Below, piece by piece: positions 8,115 through 16,852 of a stretch of 64,000 nucleotides of DNA. The first letter of the stretch is position 1; each line of letters starts with the position of its first letter. Origin of the DNA: B75-G9 sp964564905 (GTDB lineage Archaea; Hadarchaeota; Hadarchaeia; Hadarchaeales; Hadarchaeaceae); the NCBI GenBank assembly GCA_964564905.1, contig CAZMCI010000001.1, forward strand, positions 14,599-78,598, given 5' to 3'. The position numbers and the translations under genes are program-made. The notes below the pieces were generated by a model. That model was not told the DNA's origin, ran no database searches, and saw only the letters and a list, made by a program, of their open reading frames with translations.

Positions 8115-8576
8115 TCAGCCAAGCCACTGATAAGGATTAAACTCGGACGGCGGGATGAACATCACTTCAGCATATCCCCTACGAAGAAGCTCTGCATTCA
8201 GATTCACCCAACATCCCCCAATTTTGACGTACACAACTGCAATTGTCCGACCGTAACGGTCCGCCGGGCCGAGATCATCGACATCCAAACCAATTATTTT
8301 CCCTGATGGACAAAGCCCCTCGACGAACTCTTTCGCCTCGAGCCCATCACCTGAGGAAGTTTCAGGGGTGTTTACCCCGACCAATCTGACTTCCTCTCCA
8401 CCTTGAATGATGATAGTGTCGCCATCCACCACATACCACACCCTCTCCTCCCGCTCGATATGTGGTAAAGATGAGCTATCCACTGAACCTGTCGGGACAA
8501 AAATTCCGCTTAAAAATACAACACCGAATGCCGCCGCGATAAAGATCAAAACCATCAGCCGGTTTGACCTGTTCAT
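8115..8576 (-). CDS. Exported thermonuclease (staphylococcal nuclease family)
   Basis: A 153-residue nuclease with an N-terminal hydrophobic segment (residues 7-28) that acts as a signal peptide or membrane anchor. The SNase core carries the expected active-site residues: Arg in VRLVGVNTPET, the Glu of PETSSG, and the second Arg in DRYGRT. The enzyme would cut DNA or RNA outside the membrane, needing calcium, by family knowledge. It converges on the prenyltransferase gene, with 6 bases between stop codons. Confidence 0.9.
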   Translation of the reverse strand: MNRSNRLMVLIFIAAAFGVVFLSGIFVPTGSVDSSSLPHIEREERVWYVVDGDTIIIQGGEEVRLVGVNTPETSSGDGLEAKEFVEGLCPSGKIIGLDVDDLGPADRYGRTIAVVYVKIGGCWVNLNAELLRRGYAEVMFIPPSEFNPYQWLG

Positions 8577-8840
8577 CCCCCCGCTCGGTCTTTGCGTGGA
8601 AGGTTCCTTTAAAGGGAAAATTAGGGCTCTGTTTCAAACTCGGGAGACGGACCAATAAATCCGAGCCCGCAATCGTCCCAAAGCCAGGGGGCACTTGGCG
8701 TCTTCGATGCGTGGACATGCAAGATCATGGGGCGAGATGGGAAGATCGAAAAGGCCAGAATACCCCCTTTGGTATGCCATCTTCCGAAGGTGAAGCAGAA
8801 CCAATTTTAGTCAAGTGACGACAAATCAATATTGATATCC
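8577..8840. other. Non-coding stretch with possible structured RNA
   Basis: No convincing gene lies between the divergent nuclease and acylphosphatase. The plus strand can fold at 8740-8785: GGAAGAT (8740-8746), GGC (8753-8755) and ATACC (8760-8764) pair with one continuous strand GGTATGCCATCTTCC (8771-8785), giving 15 pairs with two one-sided bulges. A second small hairpin pairs CTCGG with CCGAG around 8639-8666. This could be an untranslated leader or a small RNA; nothing identifies a known family. Confidence 0.3.
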
Positions 8841-9122
8841 ATGAAAGCCAGAGCTCACGTTTTCATCACCGGACGTGTCACCGGTGTCTTCTTCAGGTAC
8901 TACACCCAACAACTGGCCAGAAAACTGGGCGTGAATGGGTGGGTTAGAAATTTGCGCGATGGAAGGGTCGAGGCCGTCTTCGAGGGGGGACGTGAAGAGG
9001 TGGAGAAAATGGTGAAATTCTGTCATGATGGACCCCCTGGTGCAAGAGTGACGGATGTTGAAGTCAAATGGGAGGAATACAAGAGCGAGTTCTCGGGATT
9101 TGAGATAAGGTACTGGGGATGA
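8841..9122 (+). CDS. acyP: Acylphosphatase
   Basis: A 93-residue acylphosphatase, which hydrolyses the carboxyl-phosphate bond of small acylphosphates. The signature VFITGRVTGVFFRYYTQQLA holds the phosphate-binding loop and the catalytic Arg; the second motif GWVRNLRDGRVEAVFEG carries the catalytic Asn. The ATG at 8841 is preferred to an in-frame TTG at 8832. Its stop overlaps the start of the next gene as ATGA. Confidence 0.94.
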   Translation: MKARAHVFITGRVTGVFFRYYTQQLARKLGVNGWVRNLRDGRVEAVFEGGREEVEKMVKFCHDGPPGARVTDVEVKWEEYKSEFSGFEIRYWG

Positions 9123-9586
9123 ATATGAGCGTTCGTTCGCTGGCTGAGATTATGGAGGAGATGCGTAAGTATTACAAAGCCAACCCAGAACTCCGCCGGA
9201 AGTGGAGGGTCCTAGCAGGGAGCGATGAATATGGTTTTAGCGATTTATTCTTCTACGCGCCAAAGCTGGGGATATGGCAGATCAAAGGCGAGCTGAGGTC
9301 ACCTAACGAACTCATAGGGGCTGGAGCTCGAGTTTCGGCGAGAAAGATCGACGAGGAAATCAGAGCATTGATGGAGCAGGGGACACCCGTGCCGTTCGGT
9401 CTCATCTCGCCCCACCCTAAGCTGAGGGACCACGCAATCATCGCGACAGGTTTGGGACGGTATCAGGAAACAACCAAGCAATTAAAAGAGCACCTCACGA
9501 GTCGGGAGCGCAAAGCGGATGCGGAACTCAAGAAAAGAATCGAGAGGTTGCGGCGCGAGCTGGGCCTTGACTTGGCCTACCTCTAA
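9119..9586 (+). CDS. Conserved-looking protein of unknown function
   Basis: A 155-residue soluble protein that I do not recognise. It overlaps the acylphosphatase stop by 4 bases, so it is probably co-translated. The middle contains a tryptophan-bearing beta region (YAPKLGIWQIKGE), then LIGAGARVSARKIDEEIRAL, and the C-terminal third is a charged helix (residues about 118-150). No cysteine metal sites, no signal peptide and no membrane segment are seen. An ATG at 9125 is an alternative start. Confidence 0.7.
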   Translation: MNMSVRSLAEIMEEMRKYYKANPELRRKWRVLAGSDEYGFSDLFFYAPKLGIWQIKGELRSPNELIGAGARVSARKIDEEIRALMEQGTPVPFGLISPHPKLRDHAIIATGLGRYQETTKQLKEHLTSRERKADAELKKRIERLRRELGLDLAYL

Positions 9587-9630
9587 CCCAACCAAAAATA
9601 AGCTTCCTCACGCATATTTGGCTGATAAAA

Positions 9631-12492
9631 ATGTATGAAAAAACTAACGTGTTCGAGCTATTGGCGAAACCCATCCGCAAGTTGCTAGCTGAACGTGGGT
9701 TGACCGAACCAACTTTACCGCAACAGAAGTCCATCCCAAAAATTCTGGAAGGTAAAAACGTGCTGTTGATTGCGCCAAGCGGTACTGGAAAGACGGAAAG
9801 CGCGTTCTTGCCAGTGCTCCACCAACTACTGCTCTCCCAGAGCCGTGAACCCGGAATCAAAGTCCTTTACGTAACACCGCTCAGGGCCCTCAACCGTGAC
9901 ATGCTCGAACGTCTGGAGTGGTGGTGCCGTGCTTTAGACTTACGAATATCTGTACGCCACGGTGACACGACGGCGCGCGAGAGAAGAACCCAAGCCCTGT
10001 TTTCCTCTGATGTGATGATCACCACCCCGGAAACGCTTCAGATATTCTTACTGGGACGGAGGTTGAGCGAACACCTCCGGGGGGTGAGATGGGTGATCAT
10101 AGATGAGGTTCACGAACTCGCGGACAACAAACGGGGAGCCCAACTTGCCTTGACGCTGGAACGTCTTCGCGAACTTAAAGGAGGTGAGTTCCAGCTTATC
10201 GGGCTTTCGGCCACTATAGGATCTCCACAGGAAGTCGCCCGGTTTTTGGTGGGGACGGGACGCCCCTGCGAAATCGTCGATGTGAGCGTCGCGCGCGAAC
10301 TCAGGATAGATGTGGAATACCCGGAACCAACCAAGCGCGACCTTGGACTCGCAAATGAACTCTACACGTACCCTCCCGTCGCAGCTAGGCTTCGGTTGAT
10401 GCGGAAACTCATCGAAGAACACGGCTCCACGTTGATTTTCACGAACACCCGCCCGACCGCGGAAGTGCTCGCGAGCCGCTTCAAGCTCTGGGACATCCGC
10501 TTTCCCCTCAGCGTCCACCATGGCTCCCTCTCAAGCTTTTCCCGCCTCAGGGCCGAGCGTGCGCTGAAACAAGGGGAAGTCAAGGGGATAATCTGTACCT
10601 CATCGATGGAACTCGGACTGGATATAGGACGCATCGACCTCGTCATCCAGTATAACTCCCCCAGACAGGTGACTCGATTGTTGCAGCGAGTGGGTCGCAG
10701 TGGTCACCGGATAGGTGAAGTGGCTAAAGGGGTCATCGTGGTTCAGGACCCGGATGATGCCCTTGAATCCATAGTCATCGCCGCACGGTCACGCCAGCGG
10801 AAACTCGAACCGGTATCGGTCGTCCAAAAGCCCCTGGACGTGCTCCTGCACGCCCTTGTCTCGATGCTCACGGTGAGGAGCAGGAGTGGGGTCGATGAAG
10901 CTTATGAGGTGTTCAGGCGCGCATATCCATTCAAGGACCTCACAAAGGAGGACCTGATTAACGTGCTCAATTTCGCGCAGAGCTTGGAAAAACAGCTCCT
11001 GTGGGTGTCCAAGGACGGAAAGGAATTTGCGCGCCCGAGGTCCAAGGAACGCGTCTTCGAGTACTATTTCGGCAACCTCTCCATGATTCCCGAGTTCCGT
11101 CAGTACCTCGTAGTGGACGATGAAAAAAACCAACCAGTCGGGATTCTCGACGAGTCCTTCGTGGCGGAGTACGGTGAACCGGGTGTGAAATTTGTGATCG
11201 GTGGCGAGATATGGAGAATTCTGCAGGTCTTCAGAGACAGGGTATATGTGAGATCCGATAGGGACCCGCTTGGAGCGATTCCAACTTGGATAGGAGAGGA
11301 AATCCCGGTACCTTACTCAGTGGCTCAAGAGGTGGGAAAGCTTAGGGGGTGGCTCGACGAACTCCTGCGGAAAAACAAAAAATTTGAGGAAGCAGCCGCC
11401 GAGCTCGCAAAACACTACGATGTATCGACCAAAACGATGGCACTCGCCCTCGCCGACGCCCACAAGCAGATCAACGCGGGTTTACCGCTACCCACAGACC
11501 GGAGGATTACCGTAGAGCGTGTAAAAGAGATATGCGTGGTCAACGCTTGCTTCGGGACTCTCGTTAATCGAACCCTCGCGCGCCTGCTAGCTTACAAGGC
11601 CTCGTTGGAGCTGGGTGAAACGGTATCAACCTCGGTGGACCCTTATCGGATCTTGCTCCGCTCGGAAACACTGAAACCAAAGCAAGTTATCGAAATCCTC
11701 AAGGGAAGGCTCAGCGCAGATCTCAAGCGCGACTTGCGTGAGATCATCGAGCAGAGTCGCTTCTTCCGCTGGAGGCTGTCACAGGTAGCTAGGCGAATGG
11801 GCGTCCTCGAGCGCGAAGCCGAAATCACGAGTGCCGTCCTGGATAAGCTCATGCATGCGTTGAGAGGCACTTCGGCGTTCGAGGAAACGTTCAAAGAAGT
11901 CGTGCGTAAGGACCTCCACTTAGAGCGATCACTTGAGGTGCTGGAACGCATCAAAAAAGGAGAAATTGAGGTGGTATCGTTGGGAGAACTGCCGGAACCG
12001 ACCCCGGTGTCCAGCTCGGCTTGGCGACAACGCTACCTCGCTCTTGAACCCGTGATGCCCGAGCGTCTCAGATTGCTAGCAATAGCCTCTACCAAAGCGC
12101 GCCTCCTCAGTGAAGCCAGAACCTTCGCCTGCACCCAATGCAAACGCTATGTGGGGGAGCTCCAAATTTACGAGCTCGATGAACGCCCCAAGTGTCCTCG
12201 CTGTGGGTCGACTAAATTGGGGATGACGGAAAAATCTGAGGAAGAGGTACAACGAGCGATCGAGCTGTCCGAGAAGGGCAGAACTGTAGCACTCTGGCGG
12301 ACACTGCAAGAAAGCGCAAAACTCATCTCTCGATACGGGAAAACAGCTGCTCTCGCGTTGGTCGGGCGAGGGATAACACCGGCAGCTGCGGGAGACATTT
12401 TATCTAGGGAACCAAAGTTTTCGAACAAATTCATAGAACTCCTGCTCAGAAAAGAACGGGATGCTCTCCTCAAGCGGTTCAGGTGGGCGTGA
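9631..12492 (+). CDS. Lhr-type superfamily 2 ATP-dependent helicase
   Basis: A 953-residue large helicase-related (Lhr-core type) protein. Walker A is APSGTGKTE at 48-56, motif II is DEVH near residue 158 in IIDEVHELAD, and motif III is LSATIG. The second RecA domain has TNTRPTAE, TSSMELGLDIG and QRVGRSGHRIG. A winged-helix and Lhr C-terminal region follow. Near residue 830 a zinc ribbon (CTQC...CPRCGS) appears, as in the archaeal subgroup. These enzymes unwind DNA or RNA-DNA hybrids in repair. It converges on the kite-kleisin-SMC operon, 62 bases away. Confidence 0.93.
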   Translation: MYEKTNVFELLAKPIRKLLAERGLTEPTLPQQKSIPKILEGKNVLLIAPSGTGKTESAFLPVLHQLLLSQSREPGIKVLYVTPLRALNRDMLERLEWWCRALDLRISVRHGDTTARERRTQALFSSDVMITTPETLQIFLLGRRLSEHLRGVRWVIIDEVHELADNKRGAQLALTLERLRELKGGEFQLIGLSATIGSPQEVARFLVGTGRPCEIVDVSVARELRIDVEYPEPTKRDLGLANELYTYPPVAARLRLMRKLIEEHGSTLIFTNTRPTAEVLASRFKLWDIRFPLSVHHGSLSSFSRLRAERALKQGEVKGIICTSSMELGLDIGRIDLVIQYNSPRQVTRLLQRVGRSGHRIGEVAKGVIVVQDPDDALESIVIAARSRQRKLEPVSVVQKPLDVLLHALVSMLTVRSRSGVDEAYEVFRRAYPFKDLTKEDLINVLNFAQSLEKQLLWVSKDGKEFARPRSKERVFEYYFGNLSMIPEFRQYLVVDDEKNQPVGILDESFVAEYGEPGVKFVIGGEIWRILQVFRDRVYVRSDRDPLGAIPTWIGEEIPVPYSVAQEVGKLRGWLDELLRKNKKFEEAAAELAKHYDVSTKTMALALADAHKQINAGLPLPTDRRITVERVKEICVVNACFGTLVNRTLARLLAYKASLELGETVSTSVDPYRILLRSETLKPKQVIEILKGRLSADLKRDLREIIEQSRFFRWRLSQVARRMGVLEREAEITSAVLDKLMHALRGTSAFEETFKEVVRKDLHLERSLEVLERIKKGEIEVVSLGELPEPTPVSSSAWRQRYLALEPVMPERLRLLAIASTKARLLSEARTFACTQCKRYVGELQIYELDERPKCPRCGSTKLGMTEKSEEEVQRAIELSEKGRTVALWRTLQESAKLISRYGKTAALALVGRGITPAAAGDILSREPKFSNKFIELLLRKERDALLKRFRWA

Positions 12493-12554
12493 AGGTGTCC
12501 AGAAAGTTATCTCCTCGCTCTTCTTAGAAATCGTCCGCACCAAAAGTTTTGACC

Positions 12555-13160
12555 TTACTCAGCTTTCTTTTCATCTCTTGTTTCAGCTTCCGGTTCAGTT
12601 TTTATCTCGCTGGATTTTTCCACCTCTTTTCCAAGTAATAACCCGAGAAGGGTACGTTGATCGATCTCCGCACGGGTGCGCCATCCGATATAGAGCAACC
12701 CCTCATCGTCCTCGCTCAGGTACCCCCTCCTGATGAAGCGATCAATAGTTGACTCAATACGCCAGCGCGGAAATTTCTCCTCGAGCACCCGCTCCACCTC
12801 CTTCAGCTGAGCCTTTCCCCCCTTTGCAAGGATATGGGAGAGGGCCACCGTAAGCATCGCCATGTCATCGATTCTCCACCCGAACGTTCTCGCTTCCGTG
12901 AGTCTCGGATGGCCTTTGAGAGTGACAAAGTAACGATCCGATTCCGATCCCTCTTCACCCTCACTTACATGTTTCACCATCAGACCAAGCTTCCCCAATT
13001 CAGCATCGAGTAGCTTCAAAATCTCTCGATATTCTCTGCCCAGCGCCCGCTTCAACTCCCAGGTCTTTGCCCCGGGTTGCATATGATGTCTGAACAAAAG
13101 CAGCTGAGCCGCGCGCGCAAGTTTTTCCCTCAGCTCCAAGATCTCACGGTCTTCACCCAT
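12555..13160 (-). CDS. Winged-helix 'kite'-like SMC partner
   Basis: A 201-residue protein of two winged-helix-like halves: RAAQLLLFRHHMQPGAKTWELKRAL with YFVTLKGHPRLTE, then MLTVALSHILAKGGKAQLKEVERVLEEKFPRWRIESTIDRFIRRGYLS with LLYIGWRTRAEID. The second half resembles the MAGE/Nse3 and ScpB type of SMC accessory subunits. The ending is lysine- and glutamate-rich and probably disordered. ATG at 13160 overlaps the upstream kleisin-like gene by 8 bases. The SMC-partner role rests mainly on this operon; the fold assignment is by eye. Confidence 0.6.
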   Translation of the reverse strand: MGEDREILELREKLARAAQLLLFRHHMQPGAKTWELKRALGREYREILKLLDAELGKLGLMVKHVSEGEEGSESDRYFVTLKGHPRLTEARTFGWRIDDMAMLTVALSHILAKGGKAQLKEVERVLEEKFPRWRIESTIDRFIRRGYLSEDDEGLLYIGWRTRAEIDQRTLLGLLLGKEVEKSSEIKTEPEAETRDEKKAE

Positions 13161-13944
13161 GTTTTCTCCTCTCGAGCCATTCCTCACGTGAAATGGATAT
13201 CGGAATCGAAAACGTGGCGACCTGTTCCAGCTTTTCTGGCTTTGGAAGTGGTCTGAGTACTATCTCCTCTTCAAGCGGCTTGAGTTCAAGTGTGGCGTAT
13301 CCGTAACTGACTAGAAAACTCACCAGCCAAGCTTTGAGCACCGTATCCTCAAAACTCTCCTCGGATATGAAATCCCAATAGGACATTTCCCCCCTGTCGC
13401 CAGCGGAGTCCTTCAGTTCCCTCCACGTTTTGTCCAACATGGCAGCAAAATCCTCGTCCGAGAGTATCCCCATTCGGGCCAGTTCTCTGCGTGCTACCTC
13501 GCCAGTCAAAATCTCCACCGTCTCCAAGTCACGCCAACGCTCATCCAGACTGGGCAGATTTGTCCAGTACTCTCTAGCCTCCCTTATTCCGGGGGGTGAA
13601 AGACATTCCAAGTCGATGATGGGATGCCATGCACGCACCAAGATCTCCGCCAAATCTTTTATGGACAACGCGTGTAGCTTTAGCATTATCAACAGGGGAT
13701 CTAAGTAAAGCATCGACGATTTGTGTTTGATCCATTCCTCCTGCTGAAAAACGACCTCTGCCAGACCAAGCACAGCTTGGATGTCCAGATAAAGCTCACT
13801 CTGTTTTTGGAGTTTCGGTAAAAGCTCCCTAAGCCTATCAAAGAACTCACGGACTTCCACGTCAAACGGATCCAATCCCCTCTTCCTCACGGAATCGCAA
13901 AGATCGATTATCCTGAGCATCAACTCTTGCTGTTCACCCCTCAT
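13153..13944 (-). CDS. Kleisin-like (ScpA/Nse4-type) SMC subunit
   Basis: A 263-residue mostly helical protein. The N-terminal 90 residues (DLCDSVRKRGLDPFDVEVREF...) could be the helical domain that binds an SMC neck. The C-terminal part from about residue 195 (SFEDTVLKAWLVSFLVSYGYATLELKPLEEEIVLRPL) looks like the small winged helix with which kleisins close the SMC ring. It starts immediately after the SMC-like stop (adjacent codons) and overlaps the kite gene, an order typical of condensin operons. Sequence identity to named ScpA proteins is not obvious, so this is a context-supported call. Confidence 0.62.
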   Translation of the reverse strand: MRGEQQELMLRIIDLCDSVRKRGLDPFDVEVREFFDRLRELLPKLQKQSELYLDIQAVLGLAEVVFQQEEWIKHKSSMLYLDPLLIMLKLHALSIKDLAEILVRAWHPIIDLECLSPPGIREAREYWTNLPSLDERWRDLETVEILTGEVARRELARMGILSDEDFAAMLDKTWRELKDSAGDRGEMSYWDFISEESFEDTVLKAWLVSFLVSYGYATLELKPLEEEIVLRPLPKPEKLEQVATFSIPISISREEWLERRKHG

Positions 13945-15855
13945 CTAAACCGCCACCTTCACTCGGGAAGCACCTGCGAGATTTTGGACTGTTATCACGT
14001 GAGGCACACCCTCCAGGCTCACCAGCTGACCGGGAGTTATAACAATGTACTGGGTCTTCTCCCCCTTCATAAAATCTATGATCCCAGAAAATATCGCCTC
14101 CCGGTTGCGTGGATCGAGATGAGCCTCAAATTCATCAATCGCGCGGATCGGTGATTGAATCCGTTGTTGAAGCGCCAGCAGAAAACACATGATCGCGGTG
14201 GTGCGTTCTCCTCCACTTTGAGTGTACGCATCGAGCACCTGAGGCGCCGCGCCTTTAAACCCAACGAGTAACTCCAGCCCAGCTTCATCTATGTCCTGGA
14301 GATTGACCGCTCGAACGTCGCCAACTGCGTGAACCTTTTCCAACACTTCAGCATACTTTTTCTTGAGTTCCCGGAACAACTCATTTATCTCGTCGACCCA
14401 TCGCTGTTTTCTCAGCTCCAACTCCTCAAGTGCCCGACGTCGATTTGCCGCGGCAACTTCGGCCTTTGCCTCCAGTTCTTTCAACGTGCTTCTGTAGTTC
14501 AGATACATCCGTTCAACATCGGGGGATACGTCGGCAAGATTTGCAAGCTTCATGTTCGTGAACTTCAGCTCGTCCAAGACCTCCTGAGGCTTTCGCTTGG
14601 TCTCTACCCTGGGACCTATTCTCTTGGCCTCATTCTCGAGTTGTTCGAGCTCTCGTCTGACCCTGCGCAGCTCTGACCGAGCTGCAGAAACGTCCCTTTC
14701 GAGGAGTTCTCGTCTGAGACCAAGAACCGCTCCTCTGACTCGGGAGCTGACATAGCTCTCATGAACTTGCTCATTTTCCTCCTTTATCCTGACGAGCTTG
14801 GACCTCGTCTCCTTAGCGTGCGTGCCGGCCTCGACGGAACTCCTCCGAGCCCGCTCGAGCTCTGCTGAGAAACTTTTCACCATTTCCTCTGGTTCTGCTC
14901 CGACCGATCGCAGAGAGCTGCGGATCCACTCCATCAGCTTGACCCTTGCCTCCGATTCGGCCTGTATTCGTTCTTGTTCGATCAATCTTTGATACGCGCT
15001 GTCCAGCTCAAATTCCAGTTCCCTGAGCTTCTTTTCCAACTCCCGTTGCTTTTTGGAGTTTTCACTCAACTCTCCGATGACCTCTTCTAACTCACCGTTT
15101 AATTCATCTAGTTTTGAGTGGAGGGTTCCAGCCACTTCTTCCTGTCTGATGCATTTGGCCCAAGCGTATTCGAGCTCCAGCTTGTTCTTCATCTCTACGA
15201 GTTCCTGCTTTTTCCGAAAACGATGGTATTCTCCCTCCCAATAACGCAGAGTCTCACGGGCTTTTTCAAGCAGGTTTCGGGTGGACTCCTCCTCACTAAG
15301 TGTATGGGAAAGTTTTTCCCTAGCCTCCAAGATCCGTTCGCGGTACTCCCGAAGGCCCACGGCCTCTTCCACAAGCGTCAACCGTTCGGTGGGATCTATC
15401 GCTCCAAATAGGTCAACCATATTCTGATGCATTATGATGAGCATGTTATCCGGGTTGATCGAAAGCCGGCGAAGGAGCCTCAGGACCTCCCCCTTGGTAA
15501 CGGTCCTGCCATTTATCTCGTGCCAGTATGTACCATCTCGACTTAGGTAGCGAGAAAGCACGATCGTGTCTGAATTTATGCTGGGGATGGGGCGCTTATC
15601 GTTGTTGGTGGAGTTGTCGAAGACTATACTAACACGTCCGAGATCCTTTCCCCTACGGATGAGGTCACTGAGCTTTCTGGAGCGTTCAGTATAGGTCTGT
15701 CCCAAGGCCACGGCCAAACCAAGCAATATGGAGGACTTGCCCGCACCATTGGGTCCGCAGATCAAATTGAGTCCGGGACTAAGGGGAACCCTGGAATACT
15801 CGTGGGACATGAAATTTTCGAGGATGATCTCCCGGACCAAGGCCCTCGTAGGCAT
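13945..15855 (-). CDS. Compact SMC-like ATPase (Smc5/6- or coalescin-like)
   Basis: A 636-residue ABC-type ATPase of the SMC/Rad50 superfamily. Walker A is GPNGAGKS at 34-41, the signature is SGGERTTA at about 547, and Walker B is IRAIDEFEAHLD at about 570, followed by the D-loop. The flanking words QSGGER and YIVITP recall Smc5/Smc6. The two coiled-coil arms span roughly 165-500, far shorter than the about 1,150-residue condensin SMC, and I see neither an SMC hinge nor a CxxC zinc hook. ATG at 15855 is chosen over TTG at 15864. It heads an operon with a kleisin-like and a kite-like gene. Confidence 0.85.
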   Translation of the reverse strand: MPTRALVREIILENFMSHEYSRVPLSPGLNLICGPNGAGKSSILLGLAVALGQTYTERSRKLSDLIRRGKDLGRVSIVFDNSTNNDKRPIPSINSDTIVLSRYLSRDGTYWHEINGRTVTKGEVLRLLRRLSINPDNMLIIMHQNMVDLFGAIDPTERLTLVEEAVGLREYRERILEAREKLSHTLSEEESTRNLLEKARETLRYWEGEYHRFRKKQELVEMKNKLELEYAWAKCIRQEEVAGTLHSKLDELNGELEEVIGELSENSKKQRELEKKLRELEFELDSAYQRLIEQERIQAESEARVKLMEWIRSSLRSVGAEPEEMVKSFSAELERARRSSVEAGTHAKETRSKLVRIKEENEQVHESYVSSRVRGAVLGLRRELLERDVSAARSELRRVRRELEQLENEAKRIGPRVETKRKPQEVLDELKFTNMKLANLADVSPDVERMYLNYRSTLKELEAKAEVAAANRRRALEELELRKQRWVDEINELFRELKKKYAEVLEKVHAVGDVRAVNLQDIDEAGLELLVGFKGAAPQVLDAYTQSGGERTTAIMCFLLALQQRIQSPIRAIDEFEAHLDPRNREAIFSGIIDFMKGEKTQYIVITPGQLVSLEGVPHVITVQNLAGASRVKVAV

Positions 15856-15883
15856 GGATACCAACTTAATTTATGTATTCAAG

Positions 15884-16077
15884 TGTGAACTACCCCCAGC
15901 TTTCGCAGGGGGCTTCCTGCTTCAGCAGCGGGGCCTGTTTTTGATGGGTAAAGACGGAACCTGTACGAGAGCATTAACTCATCCCTCATGTATTTAGCCG
16001 GGGGTTCTTTATATAGGAAAACTCGGCTTCTCCGCTCCCTCCCTTTCAAAAGGGAACTTCTCGGCGGTAAAGTTAAA
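15884..16077 (+). repeat. Intergenic repeat family, copy C
   Basis: The best-preserved copy, 194 bases, aligning end to end with copy B. It starts TGTGAACTAC, has the hairpin CCCCCAGCTTTCGCAGGGGG, then GCTTCCTGCTTCAG, later CTCATCCCTCATGTATTTAG, the TATA-like TTCTTTATATAG (about 16015-16026), and ends GGCGGTAAAGTTAAA. It lies between the divergent SMC-like gene and the unknown gene at 16112, pointing to the latter. The hairpin stems differ between copies with matching changes on both sides (CCCCC/GGGGG here, CTCCC/GGGAG in copy B), which suggests the fold is kept. Confidence 0.78.
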
Positions 16078-16111
16078 GGAAGTCCAGTATTTAAATGTGG
16101 GGGGTAACTCG

Positions 16112-16816
16112 ATGGTGCTGGTAGCCAAGGTATTCGAATTTAAAGAACCCATAGAACTGTCCATCGCGGCCAAGAAGCTCAAAGATTTTTCGGAGGAGGA
16201 ACCATACGAATCCGGAGATAAAAGCACAAAGCTCACCACGGAGATACTCGACCTAAAAATGGAAGGAGAGGTGCTCAGAGGGGTTTTCAGCAGGGATTTC
16301 GTGCTCAGCCGATATTACAAGAGGGGCCTCGTGGAGACCGTGGTCACGGAGGAGGTGCCCTTCCTCATCAAACGGTCTGGTGGGAGAACTTTCTTGGTGG
16401 TACTCGCACCGTCAAAGGCCCGTGGTGTGAAGAAACTGCTAACCAACTACGTGGCAAACAAGCTCAGCGAGATCCTGTTCATAAAAACCGGTGCGATCGT
16501 CGAGGTGAAGATCACACACGAGACACTAAAGAACCTACACGAGTCCAACCCTCGGGCGACCAAGCTGATCTGGTTTGATGATGTAGACATCCCGGATATA
16601 GGAAAGCTCGCCCTCGCGGGATCTGGGCTCGCAGATACCAAGCTTTATCACGAGTATCTAAAACACGGGAAGATATGGTACTGTGTGTTCGAGGTGCAGA
16701 AACGTGGGTTCACGGTAGGAATAACCAGGAATTGTGTGGTAACACTGTTCACGCAAATCGACCCCGAGGAGTTCATCAATTACATTATGAATGACGTGCT
16801 GCCGCTAATTTCTTAG
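16112..16816 (+). CDS. Protein of unknown function
   Basis: A 234-residue soluble protein that I do not recognise. ATG at 16112 is chosen because GGGGGT sits 7-13 bases upstream; an in-frame GTG at 16097 is less likely. The protein mixes beta strands and charged helices: TTEILDLKMEGEVLRGVFSRDFVLSRYY, a basic PSKARGVKKLLTNYVANKLSEILF helix, and a C-terminal FEVQKRGFTVGITRN hairpin. There are no cysteine pairs, signal peptide or membrane spans. Expression may be driven by the TATA box inside repeat copy C. Confidence 0.7.
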   Translation: MVLVAKVFEFKEPIELSIAAKKLKDFSEEEPYESGDKSTKLTTEILDLKMEGEVLRGVFSRDFVLSRYYKRGLVETVVTEEVPFLIKRSGGRTFLVVLAPSKARGVKKLLTNYVANKLSEILFIKTGAIVEVKITHETLKNLHESNPRATKLIWFDDVDIPDIGKLALAGSGLADTKLYHEYLKHGKIWYCVFEVQKRGFTVGITRNCVVTLFTQIDPEEFINYIMNDVLPLIS

Positions 16817-16827
16817 GAGGGTTTTTG

Positions 16828-16852
16828 TGGTGCAGCTGGCGGGATTCGAACC
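16828..16852 (-). other. tRNA 3'-end fragment 1 (possible attachment site)
   Basis: On the minus strand this reads GGTTCGAATCCCGCC AGCTGCACCA, that is a T-loop, the 3' half of the T-stem, an acceptor strand and CCA. Upstream the sequence does not continue as a tRNA: the 5' T-stem does not pair and no anticodon arm follows. It is therefore a 3' fragment, the type of sequence left by integration into a tRNA gene. It marks the left border of the HEPN/nucleotidyltransferase cassette. Confidence 0.6.
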
